64,000 nt of DNA from an uncultured Prevotellaceae bacterium (GCA_900317635.1 ONHN01000003.1:41406-105405), one strand, 5' to 3'. Counted from the first letter of the stretch, positions 34,672 through 43,702 are shown. Notes: generated by a model not told the origin, from the letters alone. A program made the numbers and translations.

Positions 34672-34805
34672 CATCGGCGTAGCCCTCCCTGGGAACGCGG
34701 GCGCCTCGCCCGCACCCAACGTCAGCGTAGCCCTCGCTGGGAGCGCAATCGCCTCGCCCGCATTATGGGACGCAGGCGTCTCGCCTGCGGAATACATCAG
34801 CGTAG
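34672..34805. repeat. GC-rich REP-like elements, second cluster
   Basis: Three direct copies at 34691-34714, 34739-34762 and 34767-34790 of the same unit found at 4329-4522, most preceded by GCGTAGCCC. They fill most of the 311-base gap between a flippase and a polymerase gene. No gene is visible in the gap. Confidence 0.8.
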
Positions 34806-34899
34806 CCCACGCACCACTCGTCCCTCCTGAAAATCATCCTACGACTTAGGCTTAAAACTCTTTTAGGTATCGCCTCCCTCTTATACTATTCTCTCATTG

Positions 34900-36225
34900 A
34901 TGATCCCTATTCTTAATAAAGGAACCAATCATTTCGACATATACTTATTCCTTTTAATAGCCCTTCTGGGTTTTGGAGGAGTAGGCGGCAGCTTGCAGCT
35001 TGTGCGTGTAGGAGCTGTCATTATGGCTCCCGTGTACATACAATCCTACCTTAACCACAAGGAAAAAAGTACCATGCCATTTTTACTCTTCTTCTTGGTG
35101 TGGTATGCCTATTCGATTGCATCTCTTTTCTGGACACCCGACCTTATGCAGGCGGGGAAGGAGCTGGTTTACTATCCGCTCCACATGTTCCTCTTTTTAG
35201 AGATAGTGGCTTTTGCCAAGTTGTCCAACCGACCTTTGTCGTCTATTACGGCTGGCTGGGTGGTTACATTCTTAGGCACGGCTGGCGTGGCCATGTGGGA
35301 AATATCATCAGGCCATCACCTCTCCATGTCCTTACAAGCTGATGACTACACGATGAACAACGGCTTGGGCGAGCTCCTGGTGAGAAAGTTTGCTTCAGTA
35401 ACCTTTGGCAACTACAACACCTATTGCACCTTCATCGGGTTTGCCTTCCCCTTCATAGCCTACGCCGTTTTCGTTTCTAAGAAGTTGTCGCTTTGGGGAA
35501 TCCTTGCTACCGTATCTATGTTCCTTGGCATATATTTTGTGCTGATCAACGGCTCGCGCGGAACGCTCATCACGCTCTTCATCATAACAATGGTCTTTTT
35601 CTATTTTTCGTTCAAAACGGGCGAAAAAAGCAAGCGACATTTTGTCTATTTCTTCATCCTTGTTGCACTCTATGCCGTGAGGAAGTACGCGTATGTCCTG
35701 TTTGAAACCATCGGCTACCGCTTAGCAACGCAGGAAATGACCGATACTACCTCGCGCGAAGATATTTGGGTCGATGCGCTCACGGTCTGCGTCGATATGT
35801 TGGGACTGGGAACAGGCGTGGGGAGCATCCTGGCCGTGATGAGTTCTGTGCGCATTAAGGGAGAAGTGATGCTGACCCATAACCTCTTCCTCGAAATACT
35901 TGTGCAGTATGGCATCGTCATCTTCCTCGGGTTCATCTACTACCTTTTTGTGCTTCTCCGTCAAACCTTCCAACATAGAGAAAAGGCACAAAAGATGGTG
36001 CTGGTCGGAGCCTTGGCAAGTCTTCCGTTCCTTGCCGTTGTCAACAGCGGCTACCTGTTGGAAGCTATGACGTGGGCGTATTTTGCCTCACTCTTTGCTT
36101 TCGCCTTCCTTTCAGACAACAACAAAGAAAACGAGGGAGGCTACCCCCACGAGTCCTTAGCCTCTCATCATTCTCCAAGAAGCCATGTTCAACGTAATTA
36201 TCAGGGTTTACTCCATACTATATAG
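34900..36225 (+). CDS. O-antigen ligase/polymerase (Wzy-C family) membrane protein
   Basis: A 441-residue protein with about eleven membrane segments of the O-antigen ligase/Wzy-C superfamily. The large periplasmic loop lies around residues 120-170, and the following helices include INGSRGTLITLFIIT, a common motif of this family. It would polymerise repeat units or ligate the glycan to a lipid or other acceptor. An in-frame TTG lies one codon upstream; ATG 34900 is preferred. Its 3' end overlaps the next glycosyltransferase by 41 bases, indicating co-translation. Confidence 0.82.
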   Translation: MIPILNKGTNHFDIYLFLLIALLGFGGVGGSLQLVRVGAVIMAPVYIQSYLNHKEKSTMPFLLFFLVWYAYSIASLFWTPDLMQAGKELVYYPLHMFLFLEIVAFAKLSNRPLSSITAGWVVTFLGTAGVAMWEISSGHHLSMSLQADDYTMNNGLGELLVRKFASVTFGNYNTYCTFIGFAFPFIAYAVFVSKKLSLWGILATVSMFLGIYFVLINGSRGTLITLFIITMVFFYFSFKTGEKSKRHFVYFFILVALYAVRKYAYVLFETIGYRLATQEMTDTTSREDIWVDALTVCVDMLGLGTGVGSILAVMSSVRIKGEVMLTHNLFLEILVQYGIVIFLGFIYYLFVLLRQTFQHREKAQKMVLVGALASLPFLAVVNSGYLLEAMTWAYFASLFAFAFLSDNNKENEGGYPHESLASHHSPRSHVQRNYQGLLHTI

Positions 36226-37111
36226 CAGCTACGGTAAACTCAACCTTATGCTCTCGCCGATGCGCTTCCTATGGCGAAAACTGGCCAACGTCCTGCAGCC
36301 TCGGTGGTTGCGGCGTAGCTTGCAGACCTGCCGTGTGGGGGAGCAGACCCTGCAAAACGGCGAGCGCATCGTCGTATCCCTTACGTCTTTTCCCGCACGC
36401 ATCAACGACGTGTGGCAGGTCGTGGCCTGCATGCTCGCCCAGACGCTCCAGCCAACGAAAGTCATACTCTGGCTCTCAAAAGAGCAGTTTGCAAGTAAAG
36501 ACGCCTTGCCGCAAAGCCTCCTCTCGCTGGAGGACGAAACGTTCAGCATTCGCCTTGTCGATGGCGATCTGCGCTCCCACAAAAAGCACTATTATGCCTT
36601 TCGAGAGTATCCTGGCGACCTCGTCGTCATCATCGACGACGACCTGTACTATCCCACCGATATGCTGGCGAAGCTCTACGAGGCGCATTGCCAAAACCCC
36701 ACCGCCGTCGTCTGTCGCTATGCCTACCAAATGAGCTATGCCCCCGACGGCACGGTGAAACCCTACGCGCAGTGGGGCAAGGTGATGGGGGCTTCCGCCA
36801 GTGGCCAACTCTTCTTCGGCTCGGGCGGCGGAACGCTTTTCCAGCCAGCCAAACTCTACCCCGACATCTCGCGCAAAGACCTCTTCACGCGCCTCACACC
36901 GCAGGCCGACGACATTTGGCTCAACGCCATGACGCGCTTGGCCGACATACCTGTCGTTAAAATCCCCTGCGGCTTGATCCTCCCCGTCTTCATCGCTCAG
37001 AACGTAACCTTGGCGGCTACCAACCTATACGAGAACCGCAACGACGCGCAGCTCCAAGACGTGCAAAGCTATTATGCTGAAGAAATAGGCCGTAGGCCTT
37101 TCGTGCCTTAG
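36185..37111 (+). CDS. GT-A-type glycosyltransferase
   Basis: A 308-residue protein. A short N-terminal amphipathic stretch precedes VVSLTSFPARINDVWQVVACML, the nucleotide-sugar-binding start, and VVIIDDDLYYPTDML, the metal-binding DxD equivalent. The next part (KVMGASASGQLFFGSGGGTL, then QADDIWLNAM) fits the inverting GT-A fold seen in capsule loci under the name glycosyltransferase family A. It overlaps the ligase gene by 41 bases. GC is high, as in the core genome. Confidence 0.82.
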   Translation: MFNVIIRVYSILYSSYGKLNLMLSPMRFLWRKLANVLQPRWLRRSLQTCRVGEQTLQNGERIVVSLTSFPARINDVWQVVACMLAQTLQPTKVILWLSKEQFASKDALPQSLLSLEDETFSIRLVDGDLRSHKKHYYAFREYPGDLVVIIDDDLYYPTDMLAKLYEAHCQNPTAVVCRYAYQMSYAPDGTVKPYAQWGKVMGASASGQLFFGSGGGTLFQPAKLYPDISRKDLFTRLTPQADDIWLNAMTRLADIPVVKIPCGLILPVFIAQNVTLAATNLYENRNDAQLQDVQSYYAEEIGRRPFVP

Positions 37112-37199
37112 GCAGATAATCAGTGCTAAGCTTCCCCCATAGAGCATATAGCAATCAACAGAACATAACACATTTCTATCACCGTTAATCTTAAGCATT

Positions 37200-37655
37200 A
37201 TGCAAACAGAACAAACACCCTTCCGCGCATTTGAGAATGCGCCTACGTCGTTCGCGCGTTGCTTCAACGACGAATGCCCGCTCTCCGCCCAGTGCCTGCG
37301 CCGTTTCGTAGGCCAAAACGAGCAAGGGCAGCCAGCCATCGGCCTCTGCGTCTATCCCTTCGACGCCACCGCCGCCAATTGTCCCCACTTCCGCGACGTT
37401 GCCAAGGTGCAGATGGCCTGGGGCTTCGACCCGCTCTTCCACGACGTACTCGAGCGCCACGCCACCGCCCTGCGCCGCCGGCTCTTCAGCTACTGCGGCA
37501 CAGAAACCGCCTACTACCGCTACAACCGGGGCGACAAGCACCTTACGCCCGCCCAGCAGCAAGACATCCTGGCTATCTTCGCCGAATACGGCTACGACCC
37601 CGCCACACTTGCCTTCGCCCACTACGCCGACGAATATAACTTCTACGACGCGTAG
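37200..37655 (+). CDS. DUF6078-family protein
   Basis: A 151-residue cytosolic protein, not a glycan enzyme by appearance. It has a cysteine cluster FNDECPLSAQCLR near residues 22-35 and a further Cys and His (CVYPF, NCPHF) that could bind metal. The end carries LTPAQQQDILAIFAEYGYDP and DEYNFYDA. A diverged paralogue lies at 63500. The family appears confined to Bacteroidales; I recognise it as DUF6078 with moderate confidence. Function unknown. It stands alone between two glycosyltransferase genes and has its own leader. Confidence 0.7.
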   Translation: MQTEQTPFRAFENAPTSFARCFNDECPLSAQCLRRFVGQNEQGQPAIGLCVYPFDATAANCPHFRDVAKVQMAWGFDPLFHDVLERHATALRRRLFSYCGTETAYYRYNRGDKHLTPAQQQDILAIFAEYGYDPATLAFAHYADEYNFYDA

Positions 37656-37697
37656 CTTCTACGGCATCAAGAAATGACATTTGCCCTCCTTCCCGAC

Positions 37698-37780
37698 TTT
37701 CAGGCTTTGAAAGTGCGACTTTCAAAGCCTGAAAGTCGCACTGCCAAAGCCTGAAAGTCTCACTTTCAAAGCCTGAAAAA
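37698..37780. repeat. Hairpin plus direct repeats of AAAGCCTGAAAGT
   Basis: TTTCAGGCTTTGAAAGT (37698-37714) and its perfect complement (37718-37734) enclose GCG, a 17-bp stem. Three AAAGCCTGAAA copies follow in direct order up to 37780. It may work as a two-way terminator after the DUF6078 gene. The rest of the 37656-37912 gap shows nothing. Confidence 0.75.
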
Positions 37781-37912
37781 TTGCCTTTTCAACGAAGTAA
37801 AGCGCGATAAATGCCCTGCATTTTTTTATGGTGCGAGCCAACGACCCATTGATGAACACAGAAGGAAAAAATAAATAGCTTCTATAGATTTTTAGATTAC
37901 TCGAACGACGCG

Positions 37913-39004
37913 ATGAAATTTGTATTCATCATCAATTCCGCACAGAACCAGCGTTGCATCAAGCGTGTCAACGAATTTGTTGAGCGCGGCTACGACGTGG
38001 AGGCCTACGCTTTCAGTCGATGCACGGAAATGCGCAACAAGCCCAACTTCGACCTTCGGATTATTGGCGAATTTGCCAACAAGACGCCCTACTTTGCGCG
38101 CTTGAACCTTATGCTGAAGGCTATCAGGCAAGTGCTAACGTCCACCAGGCACGACAAGGAGGCCATATATTACCTCTTCGGCCTCGACATCGCTATGCTC
38201 TTTCGCTTCCTCAGCCGCAAGCCCTACCTCTTCGAAGAGTCCGACCTCATGCACACGTATATGCATAAGAAGTTGGCTCGCGATGTCATGGAGCGCATTG
38301 ACAAATACATTATACGGAAGAGCCGCTTGACGGTCTTCACCTCCGAGGGTTTTGCAAGGTATCATTTCGGCGACGCTTACCCCGCGAACATTTGTTTCAT
38401 CCCCAACCGCCTTTCGCCCGCCGTGGCGGACATCCCCGCCGCAGCGCGCCAGCCTCTCAACCAGGAGCACCTTCGCTTCGCTTTCGTGGGCGGAGCGCGT
38501 TTCGAGAGCGTGGCGCGCTTTGCCGAGAGCGTGGCGAAGCATTTTCCGCAACACGAGTTCCACTTCTTCGGCCACGTTGATGTGAACTACCAGAAACGCT
38601 ACGATGCGCTTCGCCAATATCCCAACGTCTTCTTCCACGGCCCTTTCCGCAATCCCGACGACCTGCCCCGCATCTACGCGCAGACCGACCTCGTCCTCTC
38701 CACCTACGACGTCAAGTTCGACAACGTGCGCTACGCCGAGCCTAACAAGCTCTACGAAGCCGTCTATTTCGAAGTGCCAATCATCGTTTCAAGCGGCACG
38801 TTCCTTGCCGAGCGCGTCAGCGAACTTGGCATAGGCTACGCCGTGGATCCCCTCGACGAAAGGGCCGTCGTCGGCCTCGTGAGCTCGCTCTCCGCCGCCG
38901 ACATCGAGCGCAAGCAAGCTGCAGCCCGCGCCTTAGGCAAGGAGTGGGCCCAGAACCGCAACGACGCCTTCTTTGAACGCATCGCGCAGTTGGATGAGGT
39001 GTGA
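37913..39004 (+). CDS. Glycosyltransferase family 4-like protein
   Basis: A 363-residue GT-B protein. N-terminal KFVFIINSAQNQRCIKRVNEF is an acceptor-domain start. YLFEESDLMHTYMHKK follows, and the donor domain has RFAFVGGARFES and FFHGPFRNPDDLPRIYAQTDLVLSTYD, with AEPNKLYEAVYFEVPIIVS at the nucleotide-binding end. It probably adds one sugar of the repeat unit. High GC and codon use match the core part of the locus. It is separated from the next glycosyltransferase by 95 bases. Confidence 0.84.
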   Translation: MKFVFIINSAQNQRCIKRVNEFVERGYDVEAYAFSRCTEMRNKPNFDLRIIGEFANKTPYFARLNLMLKAIRQVLTSTRHDKEAIYYLFGLDIAMLFRFLSRKPYLFEESDLMHTYMHKKLARDVMERIDKYIIRKSRLTVFTSEGFARYHFGDAYPANICFIPNRLSPAVADIPAAARQPLNQEHLRFAFVGGARFESVARFAESVAKHFPQHEFHFFGHVDVNYQKRYDALRQYPNVFFHGPFRNPDDLPRIYAQTDLVLSTYDVKFDNVRYAEPNKLYEAVYFEVPIIVSSGTFLAERVSELGIGYAVDPLDERAVVGLVSSLSAADIERKQAAARALGKEWAQNRNDAFFERIAQLDEV

Positions 39005-39099
39005 GAAGAGCAAAGCCGTTTTCTCTGGTCGCGATAAAAAGTAGTGTATCAAGTCATCCGCAAATAGAATAACTAATCATATTTGTTTTCATACTGATT

Positions 39100-40317
39100 A
39101 TGAAAATACTTTTCCTTACCGACAATTTTCCGCCCGAGGTGAACGCGCCCGCAACGCGCACCTTTGAGCACTGCCGCGAATGGGTGCGTGCAGGGGCGGA
39201 AGTCACCGTCATTACGGGCGAACCCAACTTCCCGCAAGGCAAGGTGTATGAAGGCTATAAGAACAGCCTTTACAAGACCGAAGAGGTAGAGGGCATCAAG
39301 GTGGTGCGCGTTTGGACGTACATCGTGCCCAACAGCGGCGTGTTTAAGCGCACGCTGGACTACATCAGCTTCTCCGTGACGGGTTTCTTGGCTGGCCTCT
39401 TCAAGAAGGCCGATGTCATCGTGGCCACCTCGCCACAGTTCTTCACGGCCCTGTGCGGTCGCACGCTCCACTTCTGGAAGCGCACGCCCTGGATTATGGA
39501 GGTGCGCGACCTTTGGCCCGAGAGCATCAAGACAGTAGGCGCCATTAAGGACAGCAAGCTCATCCAGTATTGGGAGTGGCACGAACGTCGGTGCTACCGC
39601 TCGGCACAGAAGATTGTCGTTGTGACCGACTCGTTCAAGCGCAAACTCGTGGAGCGCGGTGTGCCAGAAGAGAAAATTGCCGTCGTGAAGAACGGCGTGA
39701 ACAAAGAACTCTTCCAGCCCGTGGCGAAAGACGAAGCGCTGCTTGACGAGCTGGGCCTTCGAGGCAAGAAAGTCATCGGCTACATCGGCACGCACGGCAT
39801 GGCCCACAAACTCGACTTCATCCTGCAATGTGCCAAGGAGATGGAGACGGAACTGCCCGACTATCACTTCCTCTTCATCGGTAGCGGCGGGCGCAAGGCC
39901 GACCTGCTGAAGCTGAAGGACGAGCTACAGCTCAAGAACGTTACGATGCTCGATCCCGTGGCGAAGAAGGAAGTGAAGCGCTACATCTCTATCCTCGACG
40001 TGTGCCTCATCAACTTGCGCAAAGACCCACTCTTCACCACCGTCATTCCCTCCAAGATTTTCGAGAATGCCGCTATGGGCATCCCCATCCTGATGGGTGT
40101 GCAGGGCGAAGCGCAAGAGATTGTAGAGAGCCATGGCGCCGGCCTCTGCTTTGAACCCGAAAACGCTGCCGACTTCAAGGCGAAACTTGCGCAGCTGGCT
40201 CAGCCCGACGTCTATGAAGCTTGCCGCCAAGGCTGCTTCCGCCTGGCCAACGACTTCGACCGCAAAGAGCTCGCCGCCCGCATGCTGGAGGTGATACGCG
40301 AGGTGGCAGGGAAGTAG
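39100..40317 (+). CDS. WbuB-like glycosyltransferase family 4
   Basis: A 405-residue GT-B enzyme close in pattern to WbuB/WcaI-type transferases, which add N-acetyl-fucosamine or fucose to GlcNAc-PP-lipid. Markers are FLTDNFPPEVNAPATRTFEH at the start, WIMEVRDLWPESIKTVGAI, VVVTDSFKRKLVERGV and KNGVNKELFQP, then VIGYIGTHGMAHKLDF in the donor domain. The PSKIFENAAMGIPILMG block ends the nucleotide site. Its placement fits transfer of the second sugar after the WecA-like step. Confidence 0.88.
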   Translation: MKILFLTDNFPPEVNAPATRTFEHCREWVRAGAEVTVITGEPNFPQGKVYEGYKNSLYKTEEVEGIKVVRVWTYIVPNSGVFKRTLDYISFSVTGFLAGLFKKADVIVATSPQFFTALCGRTLHFWKRTPWIMEVRDLWPESIKTVGAIKDSKLIQYWEWHERRCYRSAQKIVVVTDSFKRKLVERGVPEEKIAVVKNGVNKELFQPVAKDEALLDELGLRGKKVIGYIGTHGMAHKLDFILQCAKEMETELPDYHFLFIGSGGRKADLLKLKDELQLKNVTMLDPVAKKEVKRYISILDVCLINLRKDPLFTTVIPSKIFENAAMGIPILMGVQGEAQEIVESHGAGLCFEPENAADFKAKLAQLAQPDVYEACRQGCFRLANDFDRKELAARMLEVIREVAGK

Positions 40318-40319
40318 AG

Positions 40320-40432
40320 AACCACGAATGAAGCGAATGGTAACGAAGTTACACGAACGTTTTCGTATCCTATTTTTCGCATACGCTCAACAATACGCCG
40401 CATAGCTTCATGCCCTTCGTGGTTTCAACATA
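40320..40432. repeat. Dispersed CCACGAAG-type intergenic sequence
   Basis: Ends are ACCACGAATG and CTTCGTGGTTTC in inverted orientation. 40371-40397 is the exact reverse complement of 51837-51863 (27 bases). Related ACCACGAAG-containing stretches lie at 46205-46245, 49790-49840 and 51820-51863. No ORF. Confidence 0.6.
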
Positions 40433-40457
40433 GAATAACAATCAATCTCAATCAAAT

Positions 40458-41141
40458 ATGAAACGTTATGCTTTCATCACGGCGCGTTCTGGTTCTAAGG
40501 GCGTACCCGACAAAAACATCATCGATCTCTGCGGTAAGCCCCTCATGGCCTGGTCTATTGAGGCCGCCACGCAGAGCGGCGTGTTCGACCGCGTCATTGT
40601 CTCTACCGATTCCGAGCACTACGCCGACATCGCCCGCGATTGGGGTGCCGAGGTAATGATGCGCGGCGAGAGCCTGAGCAACGACACAGCACCCCACTCC
40701 GTGGTGTTGCGCGATATGATCAGCCGTCTGCCTGCCGACTTCGACTACTTTGTCCTCCTGCAACCCACGTCGCCCCTGCGTGGTGCGCGCCATCTGCAAG
40801 AGGCCTGCGCCCTCTTCGATGCCCACGCCGACCGCTTCGACTTCCTTACGTCCGTCATTCGCGCCAGCCATCCCAGCGTGCTCGTGCGCGAGATAGACGA
40901 CGACATGAGCCTAAAGAATTTCGATATTGACTATTCGCAGTATCGCCGCCAGAACTATCGCGACTTCACGCCCAACGGCGCTATCTTCCTCGCCCGTCCC
41001 GAGGCCTACATGCGTCAAGGGCATTTCTATGGCCCGCGCTGCATCGCCTACGAGATGAACACCATCGACTCCGTGGATATCGACAACCAGTTAGATTTGG
41101 AGATAGCGCGACTGATCATCAACAATAAGTGGAACAATTAA
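40458..41141 (+). CDS. CMP-acylneuraminate synthetase-like cytidylyltransferase
   Basis: A 227-residue cytosolic enzyme of the acylneuraminate cytidylyltransferase family. It has YAFITARSGSKGVPDKNI (nucleotide-binding start), RVIVSTDSEHYADIA, LLQPTSPLRGARHL and near the end FTPNGAIFLARP. The family activates Neu5Ac, Kdo, legionaminic, pseudaminic or related acids with CTP. No neuB or neuC homologue is in the window, so the sugar substrate must come from elsewhere or be a different acid. A transferase that resembles polysialyltransferases lies at 54658. Confidence 0.85.
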   Translation: MKRYAFITARSGSKGVPDKNIIDLCGKPLMAWSIEAATQSGVFDRVIVSTDSEHYADIARDWGAEVMMRGESLSNDTAPHSVVLRDMISRLPADFDYFVLLQPTSPLRGARHLQEACALFDAHADRFDFLTSVIRASHPSVLVREIDDDMSLKNFDIDYSQYRRQNYRDFTPNGAIFLARPEAYMRQGHFYGPRCIAYEMNTIDSVDIDNQLDLEIARLIINNKWNN

Positions 41142-41223
41142 ATCATTCCTTTCAGGCTTGCGTTTTCTCGCCAAGGCAGAGCTGAAACAAGTTTCGCTCT
41201 GCTCTTCTGGCTTAACGAAAACG

Positions 41224-41400
41224 TTCAACTTTCGGAAGCTCTCGCTTCCTTAGGAGTTAAAGGAGTTAAAGGGAGTTATCGCAGCCACAGGCTGCTGAGG
41301 AGTTAAAGACGATAGTCTTAACGGCAAATATTATGGGGTTTAAGAGTATCGTCTTTAACTTCCTTAACTTCTTTAACTCCTCAAACATCCGAAACTTGAA
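41224..41400. repeat. 177-bp element bounded by inverted TTCAAGTTTCGGA-type ends
   Basis: Left end TTCAACTTTCGGA (41224-41236) and right end TCCGAAACTTGAA (41388-41400) are inverted with two mismatches. Inside, GTTAAAGACGATA (41302-41314) and TATCGTCTTTAAC (41347-41359) form a perfect 13-bp stem, and GGAGTTAAA repeats face TTTAACTCC. The right 27 bases equal 31355-31381. It lies directly upstream of the phase-variable acetyltransferase. Confidence 0.75.
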
Positions 41401-41424
41401 TTAAATCATTTATCTTTTTGTCTT

Positions 41425-41857
41425 ATGAACAGTTTCAATAAATCTATTCAGCGCATGCGCCGCTGGTATAAGAAGGGGGGGGATTTTTGTTTATTTTGCC
41501 AAGATACTCTATCGATATCATAGAATAGTATATTCTTGTGACATTGCCTACAAGGCAGAGATTGATGGTGTCTATTTTGCTCATAGAGGCCTTGCTTGTT
41601 GTATACACCCAAATGCTAAGATAGGCAAAGGTACTATAGTAAAGCACTGTACTTCTATAGGCGAACTCACGGAGGACCATAAAGCCCCTGTGATAGGCGA
41701 GAATTGTTTTATCGGGGTTAATGCAACGATTTTGGGTGACATCAGGATCGGGAATAATGTCACGATTGGTGCATGTGCTTTAGTTTTGAAAGACCTGCCC
41801 GATAATTGTATAGCCGTTGGCGTACCCGCTAAAATCTTAAGGTATAAGTCCGAGTGA
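41425..41857 (+). CDS. Phase-variable hexapeptide acetyltransferase, OFF by poly-G frameshift
   Basis: ATG 41425 opens MNSFNKSIQRMRRWYKK and enters a tract of eight G (41475-41482). In the present sequence the frame then stops at TAG 41521 after 32 residues. With one G fewer (or two more) it continues as IFVYFAKILYRY to TGA 41857, giving a 143-residue left-handed beta-helix acetyltransferase of the serine acetyltransferase type (IHPNAKIGKGTIV, IGENCFIGVNATI, IGNNVTIGACALV, AVGVPAKIL). Everything downstream is intact, so this is a switchable gene rather than a decayed one. The product would O-acetylate the glycan. The same design is seen at 55869. Confidence 0.82.
41475..41482 (+). repeat. G8 homopolymer tract in an acetyltransferase gene
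   Basis: Eight consecutive G directly after the 16th codon of the acetyltransferase at 41425. Seven or ten G restore the frame. It is one of only two G tracts longer than six bases that I found in the window. Confidence 0.9.
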
Positions 41858-41950
41858 AAGCACCTGCGCCCAAGGAGAAGCTTAAGCATTTTTACGCTTT
41901 CGATCAACAATACGTCTTTGTCAAGACTTAAAACAACTTGAATTAGTATT

Positions 41951-43702
41951 ATGTCAAAGTTTTTATTAACAACTCACATAGGAAAACCTGTCCATCGAAT
42001 ATGTCAGATTGCCGATAAGCATGGTATAAGATGGCATCTTGCAAATCATGCGGGTCTTTCTGCTTATAGTTTTGAAAAGTTGTGTCATCCTCATCCCAAC
42101 TATTATCAAAGCGAAAATGGAGATTTTGTTATAGTGGTGGGGACATGGATTTATAAGAAGACAACAGGGTTAGATGCGATGAAGCAGTTGCTTTCGGAGT
42201 TTTCACCTTTAAAGATAGGGCAACTCAAGAAAGACATTGTTGGGATGTGGTCGGCTGTTTTCTGTAAGGGGAATACTTGCTATGTTTTTAATGACCACTA
42301 TGGCATCTATGATATATGCTACAGCATAGAGGGGAACCAAATTTGTTTAGGTACTATGCTTCACGAAGTGGCGTTGCTTACCGACAAATTTGAATATGAT
42401 GAGCACGCATTCTTGATGGAAGCCTTTCAGCTATTGACTTTTCCCCATCGGTCGATATATAAAGGTATCAATAAGCTTTTAGGCAAAGAGTATTGTAAGA
42501 TAGAGTTTCGAGAAAATGGCTCTATCAAAGCCGATGTCCTTCCGCTAAAGGAAGAGGATTATGCAATACAGTATAATTACACCGATGAAATTACCGCAAT
42601 AGCTGACCTCACAGCCTTATTAAAGGATTATGCCGCTCAGATAGACGCTTTGTTTGGCAATAAAGGTGTGTATATGACTGGTGGTTTAGACTCAAGGTTG
42701 GTGTTTGCCGCCTATCAGGCTGTTGGCGCAGATATGACCTTTAGGTTTGGTGATGGAGGTGGTGCTTGTGCTGGGGACAGACTGATTGTGGAGCAAATAG
42801 CGAAGGCCTATGGTAAGGAACTAAAGATTTTTGACTGGTCGCCCTATCCAAACACACAAGAAGACGATAATGACGTTATAGACTTGATAGGGTATTCCTG
42901 TTGGATTGAAAATGGAAACATAAGGAGCATCAGAGGTTTTGCCAAGGCTTCCGAAGAAGAGCCCTTCTTTGCTTTTGGCTATTTTTGCGAAGCTATTCGC
43001 CTCAGAGAGTGGGCTGAGACGAAAGGTAAATTCTTTTCTCTTGATGACTATGTGGACAACTACTACTTGAAGGGGGTTGTTCGTGATCTGTACAAAGACT
43101 ATGATGGCTACAGACAATTTGTATATGAGGGGCATAAGAAGCAACTGAACGGCATTGGCTACAAAGGAGACATCAATAGAATACCAATTGATATCTTTGA
43201 AAGGTTTAGGTGGGAAATGGCAAGATTTGGCGACTCACGTATGGAGTTTATGCTGAATGTCTTTTCCTATGGCTTCTCCCTTTTGTCTGTACCCGCAATC
43301 CATGAGCTAATATTATCTTTGCCTGCAGATGTTATTCGTGATGCAAAGTTCCAACTGAAAGTGATAGCTAATATAAACAGGGAATTGCTAGATTTTGATG
43401 TGTTTTCGCATCGGCGTCCTTACGTGGTGACGAAGAATTTGAAGAAAAAGCGTAAGATGTCAGTGAAGACAATGGGCGATTACCTCTTTACGCTTATGCC
43501 ATTTATTAAGCCTATGGCGACACGTCTGTATAAGAAGAAACGTTATGGGATGGATGCACAGAGGAAGAAAGTCTTAGACGCAGTAGGTGATGAGATACCC
43601 GCATGGTTAGATGTTAGCAAGTTTAACGGCTTTTGGCCTCGCTTGAATGGTCTGTTAAAATGCCAAAGATATCTTCGAAAAGAGAGAAACTTGAATATAT
43701 GA
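41951..43702 (+). CDS. Asparagine synthase-like protein
   Basis: A 583-residue protein with an N-terminal Ntn-hydrolase-like half (NDHYGIYDICYSIEG) and a C-terminal asparagine synthase ATP-pyrophosphatase half. The PP-loop reads MTGGLDSRLVFAAY (about residues 241-254). The catalytic Cys2 of glutamine-dependent enzymes is absent (the start is MSKFL), so it cannot use glutamine in the usual way. Such AsnB-like proteins are frequent in O-antigen and capsule loci, where amidation of uronic acids or amide bond formation with an amino acid is suspected. The gene is AT-rich and begins 93 bases after the phase-variable acetyltransferase. Confidence 0.8.
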   Translation: MSKFLLTTHIGKPVHRICQIADKHGIRWHLANHAGLSAYSFEKLCHPHPNYYQSENGDFVIVVGTWIYKKTTGLDAMKQLLSEFSPLKIGQLKKDIVGMWSAVFCKGNTCYVFNDHYGIYDICYSIEGNQICLGTMLHEVALLTDKFEYDEHAFLMEAFQLLTFPHRSIYKGINKLLGKEYCKIEFRENGSIKADVLPLKEEDYAIQYNYTDEITAIADLTALLKDYAAQIDALFGNKGVYMTGGLDSRLVFAAYQAVGADMTFRFGDGGGACAGDRLIVEQIAKAYGKELKIFDWSPYPNTQEDDNDVIDLIGYSCWIENGNIRSIRGFAKASEEEPFFAFGYFCEAIRLREWAETKGKFFSLDDYVDNYYLKGVVRDLYKDYDGYRQFVYEGHKKQLNGIGYKGDINRIPIDIFERFRWEMARFGDSRMEFMLNVFSYGFSLLSVPAIHELILSLPADVIRDAKFQLKVIANINRELLDFDVFSHRRPYVVTKNLKKKRKMSVKTMGDYLFTLMPFIKPMATRLYKKKRYGMDAQRKKVLDAVGDEIPAWLDVSKFNGFWPRLNGLLKCQRYLRKERNLNI

